Assembly: GCA_016841605.1 (NCBI GenBank)
Contig: JAENYV010000017.1
Span: forward strand, 1 to 64,000
Length of the DNA: 64,000 nucleotides
From: Dethiobacter alkaliphilus
GTDB taxonomy: Bacteria > Bacillota > Dethiobacteria > DTU022 > UBA8154
Reading direction: 5' to 3'
The number at the start of each line of letters is the position of its first letter. Position 1 is the first letter of the stretch. Both the position numbers and the translations under genes were made by a program. Under the pieces are notes generated by a model. The model was given only the letters and a program-made list of their open reading frames with translations. It was not told the DNA's origin and made no database searches. Below, one piece after another: positions 7,309 through 15,216 of the stretch.

Positions 7309-8144
7309 AAAATAAAGGTAAAATATCGAATAGATTGTTAAAACTATCCGAAGATAACCAAAAGTGGTTTAAGAATTATTTAAATTGGTTACCACAAAAT
7401 GGGGTTACTACTAAAAATAGTATAGAAGAATACCGTTCTACGGCAATCAATATAATGGAGTTATTACCTGAGTCAGATGTAAATAACTTAACCTTGGAAC
7501 AAATTATTTTTTTCCTTTCAGATAACGAGAAACCAAATACCTACAATAAAAAAGTAAACTTTACTAAAAAGTTTTTTATTTTTTTAAAAGAATCAGAGCA
7601 ATTGGAATTGCAATTTCCAATTGAAGGAATAGATAAGCTTCTTAAAAAATATAACGCCAAAGAGATTAAATCCCAAACAGATACAGCGAAACCGTTACAA
7701 TTTAAAGAAATTTCAAAAATTAGAGAGGCTCTAAAGGTTTATCCTGCGGGGCTATTCTTTTTTGAAATGACTCTACGTTACGGTGTAACTTTTAAGCAAT
7801 GGCCGGATTTGAATGAAGACAACTACGATATTGAAACAAAAACCTTTAAATCCTTAAATATTGTGGTGGAACAGGATATACATGAATTAATTATAGCTAA
7901 TCCAAAGATATTAAAAAGGAAAAGTTTCCAAGGTATACTTACCTATTATAGTAAAAAATTAGAAATAAATTTTTCATACTATGACATCATTGCTACTAGA
8001 AAGGAATATTTTTTAAAATGCTTTTTTTGTAATAAAATTTTTGAAAACACATCTAAAAATTGGGTGTTGGTACAGTTTCCAAACGACGATAAGAAATGGA
8101 TTGTTTGTCGAAATTGTGGGACTAGGGGGTTAGTTAATGGATAA
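7305..8144 (+). CDS. Integrase-like protein with C-terminal zinc ribbon, no catalytic triad
   Basis: A TTG start follows AAGGAGG. Residues ~15-105 resemble the SAM-like core-binding domain of tyrosine recombinases (WFKNYLNWLPQNGVTTKNSI ... NTYNKKVNFTKKFFIFLKES). Residues ~130-175 contain the start of a recombinase-like fold (MTLRYGVTFKQWPDL, the box I Arg region). No His-x-x-Arg box or nucleophilic Tyr is evident. The C-terminus instead has CFFCNKIF ... CRNCG, a four-cysteine zinc ribbon. It overlaps the next gene by 8 bases. It probably binds DNA without recombining it and may guide the partner nuclease (inference). Confidence 0.6.
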   Translation: MKNKGKISNRLLKLSEDNQKWFKNYLNWLPQNGVTTKNSIEEYRSTAINIMELLPESDVNNLTLEQIIFFLSDNEKPNTYNKKVNFTKKFFIFLKESEQLELQFPIEGIDKLLKKYNAKEIKSQTDTAKPLQFKEISKIREALKVYPAGLFFFEMTLRYGVTFKQWPDLNEDNYDIETKTFKSLNIVVEQDIHELIIANPKILKRKSFQGILTYYSKKLEINFSYYDIIATRKEYFLKCFFCNKIFENTSKNWVLVQFPNDDKKWIVCRNCGTRGLVNG

Positions 8145-8736
8145 GATAAAAGTTTTCGAATTAGAATTGATGCCGCTTTATAATAATATGGGAGTACTTT
8201 TACAGGAATCAAAAGAAATAATAATTAGTTCTTACAGTCCTATAATTATTAAAGATATTTTAGATAAAGAAGAAGATGATTATAGTCCATGGGATAAAGA
8301 AGAGCAAGGTAGATCAGGAGAGCTTATTGCAAAAAAATACCTTGAGAACAAATATAAAGAAGTAGTTGATGTATCAAAAACTACTAAGCTTGGTTATGAT
8401 ATTAAAGTAAATGATAAGCTTGCCTTTGAAGTTAAAACCTCGAAGTCAAAAAATTTTTTTCATATTTCTTACAATGAATTAAAAGTTGCTACCTATATGC
8501 AAGATAAATACAATCTATTTTTTATTAAAGTTGATGTAAAGGACGAAAAAATAACAAAGGCTACCGGCTTTATTATAAATAACCCTATTAAAATATTACA
8601 AATAAATCTTAGGATTATAGCGCCAACTTTCGAACTTGATAATATTAACCTTAAACCAAGTCAGTTTAAAATATATTTTAATAAAGATTTTATTAGTTTA
8701 CAGGAATGGATTATTTTAACAGATTATATTTCATAA
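8137..8736 (+). CDS. DUF3883-like PD-(D/E)xK nuclease-fold protein
   Basis: A 199-aa protein. Residues 50-145 fit DUF3883, a restriction-endonuclease-like fold found in many defence genes: GRSGELIAKKYL helix, VSKTTKLGYDIKV (the D of the PD motif), then FEVKTSK (the E-x-K) and FHISYNELKVA. Catalytic residues therefore appear present. It is translationally coupled (8-bp overlap) to the integrase-like zinc-ribbon gene. Both genes are AT-rich compared with the prophage next door, which suggests transfer. A defence or mobile-element role is inferred. Confidence 0.65.
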   Translation: MDKIKVFELELMPLYNNMGVLLQESKEIIISSYSPIIIKDILDKEEDDYSPWDKEEQGRSGELIAKKYLENKYKEVVDVSKTTKLGYDIKVNDKLAFEVKTSKSKNFFHISYNELKVATYMQDKYNLFFIKVDVKDEKITKATGFIINNPIKILQINLRIIAPTFELDNINLKPSQFKIYFNKDFISLQEWIILTDYIS

Positions 8737-8849
8737 TAGCCCCGATCCCACGCAAAACGGGGCACCATCAGATGGATGAAAATACAAGAATGTTATTTTT
8801 AGGGTAGTTAGGAATTTAGTTTCGTTAGGAATTGGAGAGCCTAAAAAAC

Positions 8850-8875
8850 AAAAAAAAGCGGGGATTTCTCCCCGC
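8850..8875 (-). terminator. Strong terminator at the end of the prophage late operon
   Basis: On the minus strand GCGGGG-AGAAAT-CCCCGC is followed by eight T residues. It lies 35 bases beyond the holin gene, the last gene of the late operon. Confidence 0.9.
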
Positions 8876-8909
8876 TTAGTATCGTATAGTAAGATTTCGC
8901 CCGTCTACC

Positions 8910-9278
8910 CTACCCAGCCTCTTCCTTCTTCGCCTCAGCCCACTCTTCCCCGAATTCATCTTTAAATGTCCTTAAAGCCGCTTCAATAAGCCCCTTTATT
9001 TCCCTGGTCGTTATGTTTAACCCTATTTCTCCGGCCCGCTCCGATAGCCACTTCGCCGCCTGAGTATACTTCTCTTCTCCTTTCAAATCTTTAAAAGCTT
9101 GCTCCACGAAACGAACTGCTAAGAAAGCCAGCTCCTGCTTGAGCGCCAGCTCCGTTTCAATTTTCTTCATACCCTCGACGCCCAGGCGTTTTTTCAGCCA
9201 GGCAACCATGAAACCGGCCAGCACCGTTACTAAAAGCAATAAGGCATCCTGCAGTAAAGGGGCAACCACTTCATTCAT
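8910..9278 (-). CDS. Phage holin, LLH-type
   Basis: A 122-aa protein: one N-terminal membrane segment (LLQDALLLLVTVLAGFMVAW, residues 7-26), then a basic and helical cytoplasmic part (VRFVEQAFKDLKGEEKYTQA ... FKDEFGEEWAEAKK). This fits the LLH holin family of contractile-tail Firmicutes phages. Its start overlaps the stop of the endolysin gene (TAATG), so both are translated together. It is the last gene before the late terminator. Role: permeabilises the membrane so the amidase reaches the wall. Confidence 0.8.
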   Translation of the reverse strand: MNEVVAPLLQDALLLLVTVLAGFMVAWLKKRLGVEGMKKIETELALKQELAFLAVRFVEQAFKDLKGEEKYTQAAKWLSERAGEIGLNITTREIKGLIEAALRTFKDEFGEEWAEAKKEEAG

Positions 9279-9398
9279 TACTTACTCACCTCCACCCGTT
9301 GTTTTTCTTTGTTCCAATTCACCTTAAACCCGAGCGTCTCAGCAAGCGCACGAATTTCAGCATACGTCTTACCATCCTCAATGTAACCTTCCAGCTCC
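9278..9398 (-). pseudogene. Endolysin 3' part, separated from its gene by an IS
   Basis: Read from the IS boundary, this encodes KELEGYIEDGKTYAEIRALA and ETLGFKVNWNKEKQRVEVSK, then stop. It is the C-terminal half of a copper-amine-oxidase-N-like stalk domain. Joined to the 5' part after removing the IS and one TTGCCA copy, the frame reads KILYNGKELEGYIEDG without interruption. Confidence 0.9.
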
Positions 9399-9404
9399 TT
9401 GCCA

Positions 9405-9431
9405 CCTGCCCTCCCGCTGACACATAACGAG
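9405..9431 (+). repeat. Left inverted repeat of the IS
   Basis: Starts CCTGCCCTCCCGCTGACACA and ends TAACGAG. It matches the right end apart from six positions. The TTGCCA target copy directly precedes it. Confidence 0.85.
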
Positions 9432-9541
9432 TCAGCGAAGAAAAGGGCTGATAACCCTTGAAATTACTTGTTTTATGGCACATTTGTAGTTGCTTTAATC
9501 CTCGTTATGTGATATATTTTACATAACGAGGATGTGTTCTG

Positions 9542-11152
9542 ATGGCAGCCATTATTCACCAGAAAGATAAGCGATCCGGAATTACATACGCATACCAATC
9601 CGTGTCCTACTGGGACAAGGAGAAGCAGCAGTCCCGTTCTAAAAGAACCCTCATTGGGCGGGTGGATGACAAGACCGGTGAAATCCTTCCTACAGACGGC
9701 CGGGGGCGGAAAAAGAAAGATGAATCCATTCCTACCCAAAGAGGCCCAGTCCCTGTGGAGAGAACTGCCCGCTCTTTCTATGGTGCCACCTATCTGCTGG
9801 ATGCCATTGGTGAAAAGCTGGGCATCACCCAGGACATAAAAATCTGTTTCCCGGAGACCTATCGGCAAATCCTGTCTACGGCCTATTACCTGGTGCTGGA
9901 AGATCATAACCCGCTGTACCGCTTTGAAAAATGGGGAAGCCTCCATAAACATCCCTACGGCAAGAACATCACATCCCAGCGGAGCAGTGAATTATTCGGA
10001 TCCATTACAGAAGAAGACAAACAGCATTTCTTTAAGCTTCAGGGGAAACGCAGGAGTGAAAAAGAATACTGGGCCTATGACATTACCTCTATCTCCAGCT
10101 ATTCGGAATCCCTGCGACAAGTGCAGTATGGTAAAAACAAGGAGGATGACAGGCTTCCACAGCTAAACCTGGCCCTAGTCTTTGGTGAAACATCCAACCT
10201 GCCCTTTTACTATCGGAAGCTGGCAGGCAACATCCCCGATTCCAAAACCCTGAAGCACTTATTGGCGGATTTAGACACCTTGGGGTTTGCCAAAGTGAAG
10301 CTGGTCATGGACCGGGGTTTTTACAGTGAAGAAAACCTGAATGCCCTTTTCAAAGACCATATAAAGTTTCTCATCGCCGGCAAAATGTCACTGAACTTCA
10401 TGAAGTCCAATCTGGAAGGCATATACGATAAATTTCGCAGCTTTGAACACTACAACGAGAGCTATGAACTCTATTGCCGCACCGTTGAAACCCAGTGGCA
10501 GTATACTCAGTACCGGCCATACAAGAAAGAAACCCTGAAAGAACCCCGCCGGATCTATGTTCATTATTACTACAACATTGAAAAAGCCGCGGAAGAGGAA
10601 AAAGCCTTTGACAGAAACCTGATGATCCTGCGCCGCGAACTGGAATCCGGCAAGCGGATCCCGGAACATGAAAACCAGTATAAAAAGTATTTTGATGTGA
10701 AAACCAGGCCCAAAAGGGGCACAAGGGCCACGGTAAAGGAAGAAACGGTTTTACTGGCCAAGAAATATTTCGGGTTCTTTGCGCTACTCACTAATGAAAC
10801 CATGGACGCGGTAACCGCCCTCGAAACATACCGGAACAAGGATTTGGTGGAAAAGGCCTTTGGCAACCTGAAAGAACGGTTAAACCTGCGTCGCACCCTG
10901 GTATCCTCTGAGCAAAGCCTGGATGGCAAACTCTTCATTGAGTTTGTGGCGCTAATTTACCTGTCTTACATCAAAAAGCAGATGCAGGTGTCTGATTTGT
11001 TCAAAAAGTACACCATCCAGGGAGCCCTGGATAAGCTTGATGTCATTGAATGTTTTGAAACCCCCGGTCAACAGCTGCGTGTAGGTGAACTGATGGAGAA
11101 GCAAAAGGAGATCTATCACGCGCTGGGGGTTGAGCCGCCTCCCTCGTTATGA
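9542..11152 (+). CDS. IS1634 family transposase
   Basis: A 536-aa DDE transposase. N-terminal IIHQKDKRSGITYAYQSVSY is typical of IS1634-type proteins. The catalytic aspartate lies in KLVMDRGFYSEENL (about residue 255), and the IS4-group Y-x2-K-D/E signature is in ETYRNKDLVEKAFGNLKERL (about 430-450). Full length with no stop codons, so probably active. It lies antisense to the phage late operon and has no partner gene. The ATG follows AACGAGGATGTGTTCTG, a weak ribosome site. Confidence 0.92.
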   Translation: MAAIIHQKDKRSGITYAYQSVSYWDKEKQQSRSKRTLIGRVDDKTGEILPTDGRGRKKKDESIPTQRGPVPVERTARSFYGATYLLDAIGEKLGITQDIKICFPETYRQILSTAYYLVLEDHNPLYRFEKWGSLHKHPYGKNITSQRSSELFGSITEEDKQHFFKLQGKRRSEKEYWAYDITSISSYSESLRQVQYGKNKEDDRLPQLNLALVFGETSNLPFYYRKLAGNIPDSKTLKHLLADLDTLGFAKVKLVMDRGFYSEENLNALFKDHIKFLIAGKMSLNFMKSNLEGIYDKFRSFEHYNESYELYCRTVETQWQYTQYRPYKKETLKEPRRIYVHYYYNIEKAAEEEKAFDRNLMILRRELESGKRIPEHENQYKKYFDVKTRPKRGTRATVKEETVLLAKKYFGFFALLTNETMDAVTALETYRNKDLVEKAFGNLKERLNLRRTLVSSEQSLDGKLFIEFVALIYLSYIKKQMQVSDLFKKYTIQGALDKLDVIECFETPGQQLRVGELMEKQKEIYHALGVEPPPSL

Positions 11153-11795
11153 GTTGGCGGGAATCCAGGTTGCCATTATATAAGATTTTAGTTTTTGTCA
11201 TTGGCTGGACCCCCTTATTGGGCTCTATATACTTCACTCCGAGCAGCTCACAGAGAACTTTTGCCTGTGCTTCAGCTATAAGGCATAAATTTTCATCATT
11301 TTTTAGGAATGCCTCGTCTGCAGCATTATCGTGGAATCCGTTTTCAATTAAAAATACATGGGGTACCCCGACAGCTACAGTAGAACGAATGACGCCGTAG
11401 TAGTCGTAACCTTTAGTAGTCTCAGACTCTCTTTTCTTTGCCCCCCGGTCATTGTTACCCATGGCCTTGGCCACGGCTGCGGACAGCTTTCCGGCCCATA
11501 CTTTGTCCCCTGGACTACGGACCGAATAAAAGCATTCTGTACCCCGAGTCTGGCCACTTGCGGCATTGGAGTGCTCGCTGATAAATACGTCGCTGTCCCA
11601 TCCCCTTGCACCACGATCTGCAAGTGCGAGGTCTTCGTTTTGTGTACGTGTTAGAGCTGCGTTAATGCCGCACCGCCAAAGCGCGTTTTTGAGAAAGTTC
11701 GAGAGTTTCCACATTCCAGCATGTTCGTAATAACCGGTAGGGCCGCTATTCGCATTCCCCGGCGCATGACCGGGATCAATTGTAACTTTCTTCAT
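11043..11795 (-). pseudogene. N-acetylmuramoyl-L-alanine amidase (endolysin), IS-interrupted 5' part
   Basis: Residues 1-175 are a complete Amidase_3 zinc amidase: DPGHAPG (His ligand, ~8), SEHSNAASG (His, ~74) and FLIENGFHDN (catalytic Glu, ~152). From about 195 (MTKTKILYNGN) a stalk/wall-binding domain begins and is cut by the IS at nt 11169. The frame then runs 42 codons into the IS. The intact protein would be 248 aa. The catalytic domain may still fold, but wall binding and coupling to the holin are lost or weakened. Confidence 0.92.
11143..11169 (-). repeat. Right inverted repeat of the IS
   Basis: On the minus strand it reads CCTGGATTCCCGCCAACTCA then TAACGAG. The repeat overlaps the transposase stop codon. 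TTGCCA at 11170-11175 is the second target copy. Confidence 0.85.
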
Positions 11796-12025
11796 TCTTC
11801 GCCATCTCCTCCTTTTTGTGCCCAGCTTTCCACCGCATTCACTCCGGCGATGGCTGTAATAAGCGTAATAATAACGCTGACCAGGTTTGGCGGCAGGTCT
11901 TGCGGCTCTCCGGTAACTGCAAGATAGGCCCCCAGAGCGCAGAAAAATAAAAACGCTACGATGAGCGTTGAAATTTTCTTCTCCTGGATGCTGAAAAACT
12001 CTTTAACTTCACCATTGAGCTTCAT
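11792..12025 (-). CDS. Small two-helix membrane protein, holin-like
   Basis: A 77-aa protein with two hydrophobic segments (TLIVAFLFFCALGAYLAV and LVSVIITLITAIAGVNAV) separated by a short polar loop, and charged ends. It overlaps the endolysin start by 4 bases and follows the xhlA-like gene, the usual place for a second holin. Function inferred from topology and position. Confidence 0.6.
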   Translation of the reverse strand: MKLNGEVKEFFSIQEKKISTLIVAFLFFCALGAYLAVTGEPQDLPPNLVSVIITLITAIAGVNAVESWAQKGGDGEE

Positions 12026-12027
12026 GG

Positions 12028-12255
12028 TTAGTTGCCCCCTGCCGCAAATAAAACGATATTTACGACCAACCCCACTCCTGTGGCCGCAGCGAAAGTCATG
12101 AACCAGAATATGAGTTTGTCGATTTTCCCCTCGACGCGGACTATAGATCCGTTCTGGGTCCGCTGCCAGCCTTCAAGATTAGCAACGCTTGTCTGTAAGC
12201 TTGCTATAGCCCCTTCTTGTCTGCAGTGTTCCGTGCAATTTTCCAAGCTGTTCAC
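12028..12255 (-). CDS. xhlA: XhlA-like hemolysin/holin accessory protein
   Basis: A 75-aa protein with an N-terminal coiled-coil half (SLQTSVANLEGWQRTQNGSI) and a C-terminal membrane helix (FWFMTFAAATGVGLVVNIVL). This is the XhlA arrangement of the B. subtilis PBSX lysis cassette, where XhlA works with a holin to release the endolysin. It lies just downstream of a terminator, so transcription here depends on readthrough or a separate promoter. Confidence 0.8.
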   Translation of the reverse strand: MNSLENCTEHCRQEGAIASLQTSVANLEGWQRTQNGSIVRVEGKIDKLIFWFMTFAAATGVGLVVNIVLFAAGGN

Positions 12256-12267
12256 CCCCTGGAGAAA

Positions 12268-12290
12268 TAAAAAAGAGCCCTTTGGCTCCC
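12268..12290 (-). terminator. Intrinsic terminator between tail and lysis genes
   Basis: On the minus strand GAGCC-AAAG-GGCTC is followed by TTTTTTATTT. It may attenuate lysis gene expression. Confidence 0.7.
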
Positions 12291-12339
12291 TATCCTCAGT
12301 TACTTCGTTATTCCTGCCGCTAATTTTCCTACTGCGCTA

Positions 12340-12465
12340 CTACGAAATAAGACTCTCCACCACTGTTTTCAGGTTACTTAAATCCGGGACTTCCTGAATT
12401 GTTCTCTTGCCTTTCTTGATTAATCTTACCCAAATCTTTACAAGTCCGCTATTTTCATCAAACAC
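12340..12465 (-). CDS. CD1375-like small phage protein
   Basis: A 41-aa product starting with GTG at 12465, one base overlapping the stop of the upstream gene, with TGGAGGTGGA upstream. It contains KIWVRLIKKGKRTIQEVPD, the motif of the CD1375 family found next to tail and lysis genes of Clostridia phages. Function unknown. Confidence 0.65.
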   Translation of the reverse strand: MFDENSGLVKIWVRLIKKGKRTIQEVPDLSNLKTVVESLIS

Positions 12466-12728
12466 TACTGTCCACCTCCAGAAGCTAAGATAATTGACAG
12501 ATCTGCAATAGCTTGCTCCACGGCTTCCATTCTATCAAGCTCTATTTGTTTATAATCCGGTACATATTTTTCCTCTGACCACTTGCCATTCTCATATTTC
12601 TTCCAGATGTAACCATCGCTGTATTCCGGTATCCGGACCATGTTGTCCGCTTGAACTTCTCCTTTCAGTGAAGAGATGCCGATGCAAACTTTATTTTCGT
12701 TTAACTGTGCGTAATAAAAAGTTTCCAT
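12465..12728 (-). CDS. XkdW-like tail-fibre-associated protein
   Basis: An 87-aa protein. FYYAQLNENKVCIGISSLKG and YIWKKYENGKWSEEKY match the XkdW/PBSX-type small protein found after the tail fibre gene. A short helix with many Ala/Glu residues ends the protein. Presumed fibre assembly or chaperone role, by position. Confidence 0.65.
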   Translation of the reverse strand: METFYYAQLNENKVCIGISSLKGEVQADNMVRIPEYSDGYIWKKYENGKWSEEKYVPDYKQIELDRMEAVEQAIADLSIILASGGGQ

Positions 12729-12744
12729 TTTAACCTCCTATATT

Positions 12745-14157
12745 TTATGGAAATTCAACAACATAATAATGTGTTTCAGGGTAAGTACCTACACCTGCCA
12801 CTTCTCTCCGTAATCTTAATGTAGTTGAGTTTATAAGTAATCCAGTGACAGCATAATTTTTCATATCTTCTAAAAGAGTAGGAAGTGAGTCTACTTTGTT
12901 TTGAACTATAACAAATGTTTTAGCAAGGTTTACAGAACTAATTGTTCTATCCCATTGGTAATCACTACTTGACCAAGCATTCCACCCATATTGCACAGAA
13001 ACAACATCTTCAAATTCGATCACTTGCCACACTATAATAGGGGCAGGATTATGGGTACCCCTCCAAGATAAAACAATTTCCGTATTAGGGTGAACAGCAG
13101 AAAATGCTGAAACAACTAATAAAGCTGAATTTAAAACATCCCCTCTAACATCCACTAGTATTATTGACTTAGACGAATCAACTGAATTAATAGGTACTAC
13201 GATAGCATCACTTGTTGTAATGGTTGCTTCACCACGTTGAATACTTTTAATCGGTGAGAAACTTCCCATTTTACCAAATATCATTACTCCAGGTTTAATA
13301 TTTTCAGCAACCCAACTAGCGTCAGATATTTGCACACTATTCTCAGCATCACCAGGATAATATCCAGGTTGTGGAATAAACCTTAATGTAGTGTCAATAT
13401 AACTACTGCCCTGCGCCGTCACATGCCCTGTTCTGTTCGGCATAGAACCTGCTGCAGCCCTACCGGCAATGTCACTACTAAAAGATTTACCAGAAAGGAC
13501 ATTAGCTGCAGCAGCATCGCCACCAAGCGAAGCTACTTGCCCACTACCGTTGTGATACCCAACTGGAATTGTAGTGGACGAAACGCCCGGCGTTATATTA
13601 TGCGCTCCCCGGTTCGTCATAGTGCCTGTCTGTTCGCCTTCATCATTAGAAAATGTCTTGCCGGCTAATACATTACCAGGTGTAGCATCTCCGGCAGCGT
13701 CACTACCCTGTAAGATAAAATTTACGCCGTTATACCTCAGCGTGTAAATACTCCCTGCTTTCAAGTTTCCGGCCGAAACATCGTTACCATTCGGCTTCTT
13801 GATGGTTTTTGCACCGAGTGCATTGATATTTATAACGGATGCTCCGGTATTATCTACATGAATCTTTATTGCCAGAGCCATGCCTTCCACATAAGATTCA
13901 GGCGCTGGAGTAAGTGTCACAGCATAAGTATTCACAGCCCCTGCGGTCAATTCATAAGGAATCTGTAACGTATAATCTGACAAATGCGCTGTTATGACGC
14001 TCCTGATTTCCTGGAATGCCGCAAATGTCCGGTTCAGCAACCAGTTCCACCAGCCGGCCGGTGGCTTTTCTTCGGGCTGCCAGCCGTCATTCTTTTTCTG
14101 TGTTGGGGGTTCAGTGCCCTCAGCGTTCCATTCAGGCAACTGTTCTTCGAAGGACAT
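12745..14157 (-). CDS. Tail fibre protein with internal repeats
   Basis: 470 aa. The N-terminus (WNAEGTEPPTQKKNDGWQPE, then PPAGWWNWLLNRTFAAFQEI) is the usual baseplate-attachment start of Firmicutes tail fibres. The middle carries three ~35-aa repeats: GNVLAGKTFSNDEGEQTGTM, ANVLSGKSFSSDIAGRAAAG and related MTNRGAHNITPG / MPNRTGHVTAQG, followed by a receptor-facing C-terminal domain. Such repeats trimerise and vary by recombination. It precedes xkdW-like and lysis genes, as expected. Confidence 0.75.
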   Translation of the reverse strand: MSFEEQLPEWNAEGTEPPTQKKNDGWQPEEKPPAGWWNWLLNRTFAAFQEIRSVITAHLSDYTLQIPYELTAGAVNTYAVTLTPAPESYVEGMALAIKIHVDNTGASVININALGAKTIKKPNGNDVSAGNLKAGSIYTLRYNGVNFILQGSDAAGDATPGNVLAGKTFSNDEGEQTGTMTNRGAHNITPGVSSTTIPVGYHNGSGQVASLGGDAAAANVLSGKSFSSDIAGRAAAGSMPNRTGHVTAQGSSYIDTTLRFIPQPGYYPGDAENSVQISDASWVAENIKPGVMIFGKMGSFSPIKSIQRGEATITTSDAIVVPINSVDSSKSIILVDVRGDVLNSALLVVSAFSAVHPNTEIVLSWRGTHNPAPIIVWQVIEFEDVVSVQYGWNAWSSSDYQWDRTISSVNLAKTFVIVQNKVDSLPTLLEDMKNYAVTGLLINSTTLRLRREVAGVGTYPETHYYVVEFP

Positions 14158-14195
14158 AATTTTCTACCTCCCATGCTCTTTTCCTTTTATCTCCA

Positions 14196-14954
14196 TTATT
14201 CCGGGTAAGTTATCTGTATCGTATAAGTTACCTTAATTTGCGACTCATGCGGGACGGAAACAGGGACGGCGAGAACGTCACGGGCCATAAGAATCATACT
14301 ACTACCGGCCTGCGCGGTTATACTTGCCACTAACCCTGCTTCTTTTACAATGATTGCTTCTCCACTGTTGTTTATGATGATTCGCTCACAGGCATAGGTC
14401 ATTGTAAAATCAGGACTGCCCGCCCAGACAGGAGTGGGGGTGCTCATTCCTTGGTACTGCATTTGCCCCGCATCGGTCCCCTCGGTGATTAGTTCACCCA
14501 ATGTATAGCTTTCAAAACTCTCTGCCGCATCACTTGTACCAATCAAAATACCATAAGATGTTGATGATGCTGCAGCACGATATCCATTATAGTTGACGCC
14601 ATGAGTAGCAAGTGAATGATAAGCTGGATATGCAGCGGAACGAATTACCCCAGCTGATTTTTCTTTTAGGGTGAGTGTGCCTGCTCCGAATGAATCCCCT
14701 AAAATATTTAAGTTGCAAGTCATTTGTTGGGTAACCATCCAATTATAGAAGTTCCTCACCCAGCTTTTACTTCTGTCTTCATACTTCGCTACAACATCAC
14801 CGCTTTTGTCCATCACATCAATTCCAAGATAACAAACAGGCGTCGGGATAAGGTGTAAATTCCTCTGCCTCTTTTGCATCTCCCGGATTTCTTTTTCCTC
14901 TTGCTGATTAATACTTCTCAATATTTGCATTTTATATCTCCTCCAATTCGGCAT
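14196..14954 (-). CDS. Phage structural protein, unknown (tail appendage)
   Basis: 252 aa. A short basic helical start (QQEEKEIREMQKRQRNLHL) leads into a β-rich domain with the segments GTLTLKEKSAGVIRSA, NNSGEAIIVKEAGLVASI and QIKVTYTIQITYPE. This resembles phage tail proteins that copy a host-surface-binding module. It overlaps the next gene upstream by 23 bases. I cannot name a family. Confidence 0.5.
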   Translation of the reverse strand: MPNWRRYKMQILRSINQQEEKEIREMQKRQRNLHLIPTPVCYLGIDVMDKSGDVVAKYEDRSKSWVRNFYNWMVTQQMTCNLNILGDSFGAGTLTLKEKSAGVIRSAAYPAYHSLATHGVNYNGYRAAASSTSYGILIGTSDAAESFESYTLGELITEGTDAGQMQYQGMSTPTPVWAGSPDFTMTYACERIIINNSGEAIIVKEAGLVASITAQAGSSMILMARDVLAVPVSVPHESQIKVTYTIQITYPE

Positions 14955-15213
14955 TTATGCTTATTGTTGCTATTATGCCATTGAGATTTTTATCCACAGC
15001 CTCAGTAGACAAATTTGCTACTGTTGTATCCATCTCCGTCGTAGCAATTACCCCCTTATATTCCTCGCCTGTCGTTACAGTAGACAATGCCGCAACTTTT
15101 GTGTCCATCTCTATTGTAGCTACCACACCCTGCAACCAGATATAAGGGTCTCCCTGTGGTTTCTTTTTTCTTATTCTTCTGTAACCAAATGCCTGCCTAT
15201 ATCCAAAAAACAT
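14932..15213 (-). CDS. Small tail protein with three internal repeats
   Basis: 93 aa. A basic head (FGYRRIRKKKPQGD) is followed by three ~20-aa units: GVVATIEMDTKVAALST, GVIATTEMDTTVANLST and GIIATISINAELEEI. The repeats are also visible in the DNA. Probably a β-structured virion appendage; no known family recognised. Confidence 0.5.
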   Translation of the reverse strand: MFFGYRQAFGYRRIRKKKPQGDPYIWLQGVVATIEMDTKVAALSTVTTGEEYKGVIATTEMDTTVANLSTEAVDKNLNGIIATISINAELEEI

Positions 15214-15216
15214 AAT

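Larger units (their letters stand above)
9405..11169 (+). mobile_element. IS1634-type insertion sequence, 1765 bp
   Basis: The element is bounded by imperfect ~27-bp inverted repeats (outer ends CCTG, shared CATAACGAG core) and flanked by 6-bp direct repeats TTGCCA at 9399-9404 and 11170-11175. It encodes one 536-aa transposase on the plus strand. It sits inside the prophage endolysin gene, in the opposite orientation. Removing it plus one TTGCCA restores the endolysin frame exactly, so insertion is recent or at least undamaged. Confidence 0.93.

Noticed and set aside
8736-8850. Left attachment site of the prophage
   Set aside because: The partner copy would lie beyond the right end of the window, so no direct repeat can be verified; GCCCCG/CGGGGC at 8739-8765 is just a hairpin.
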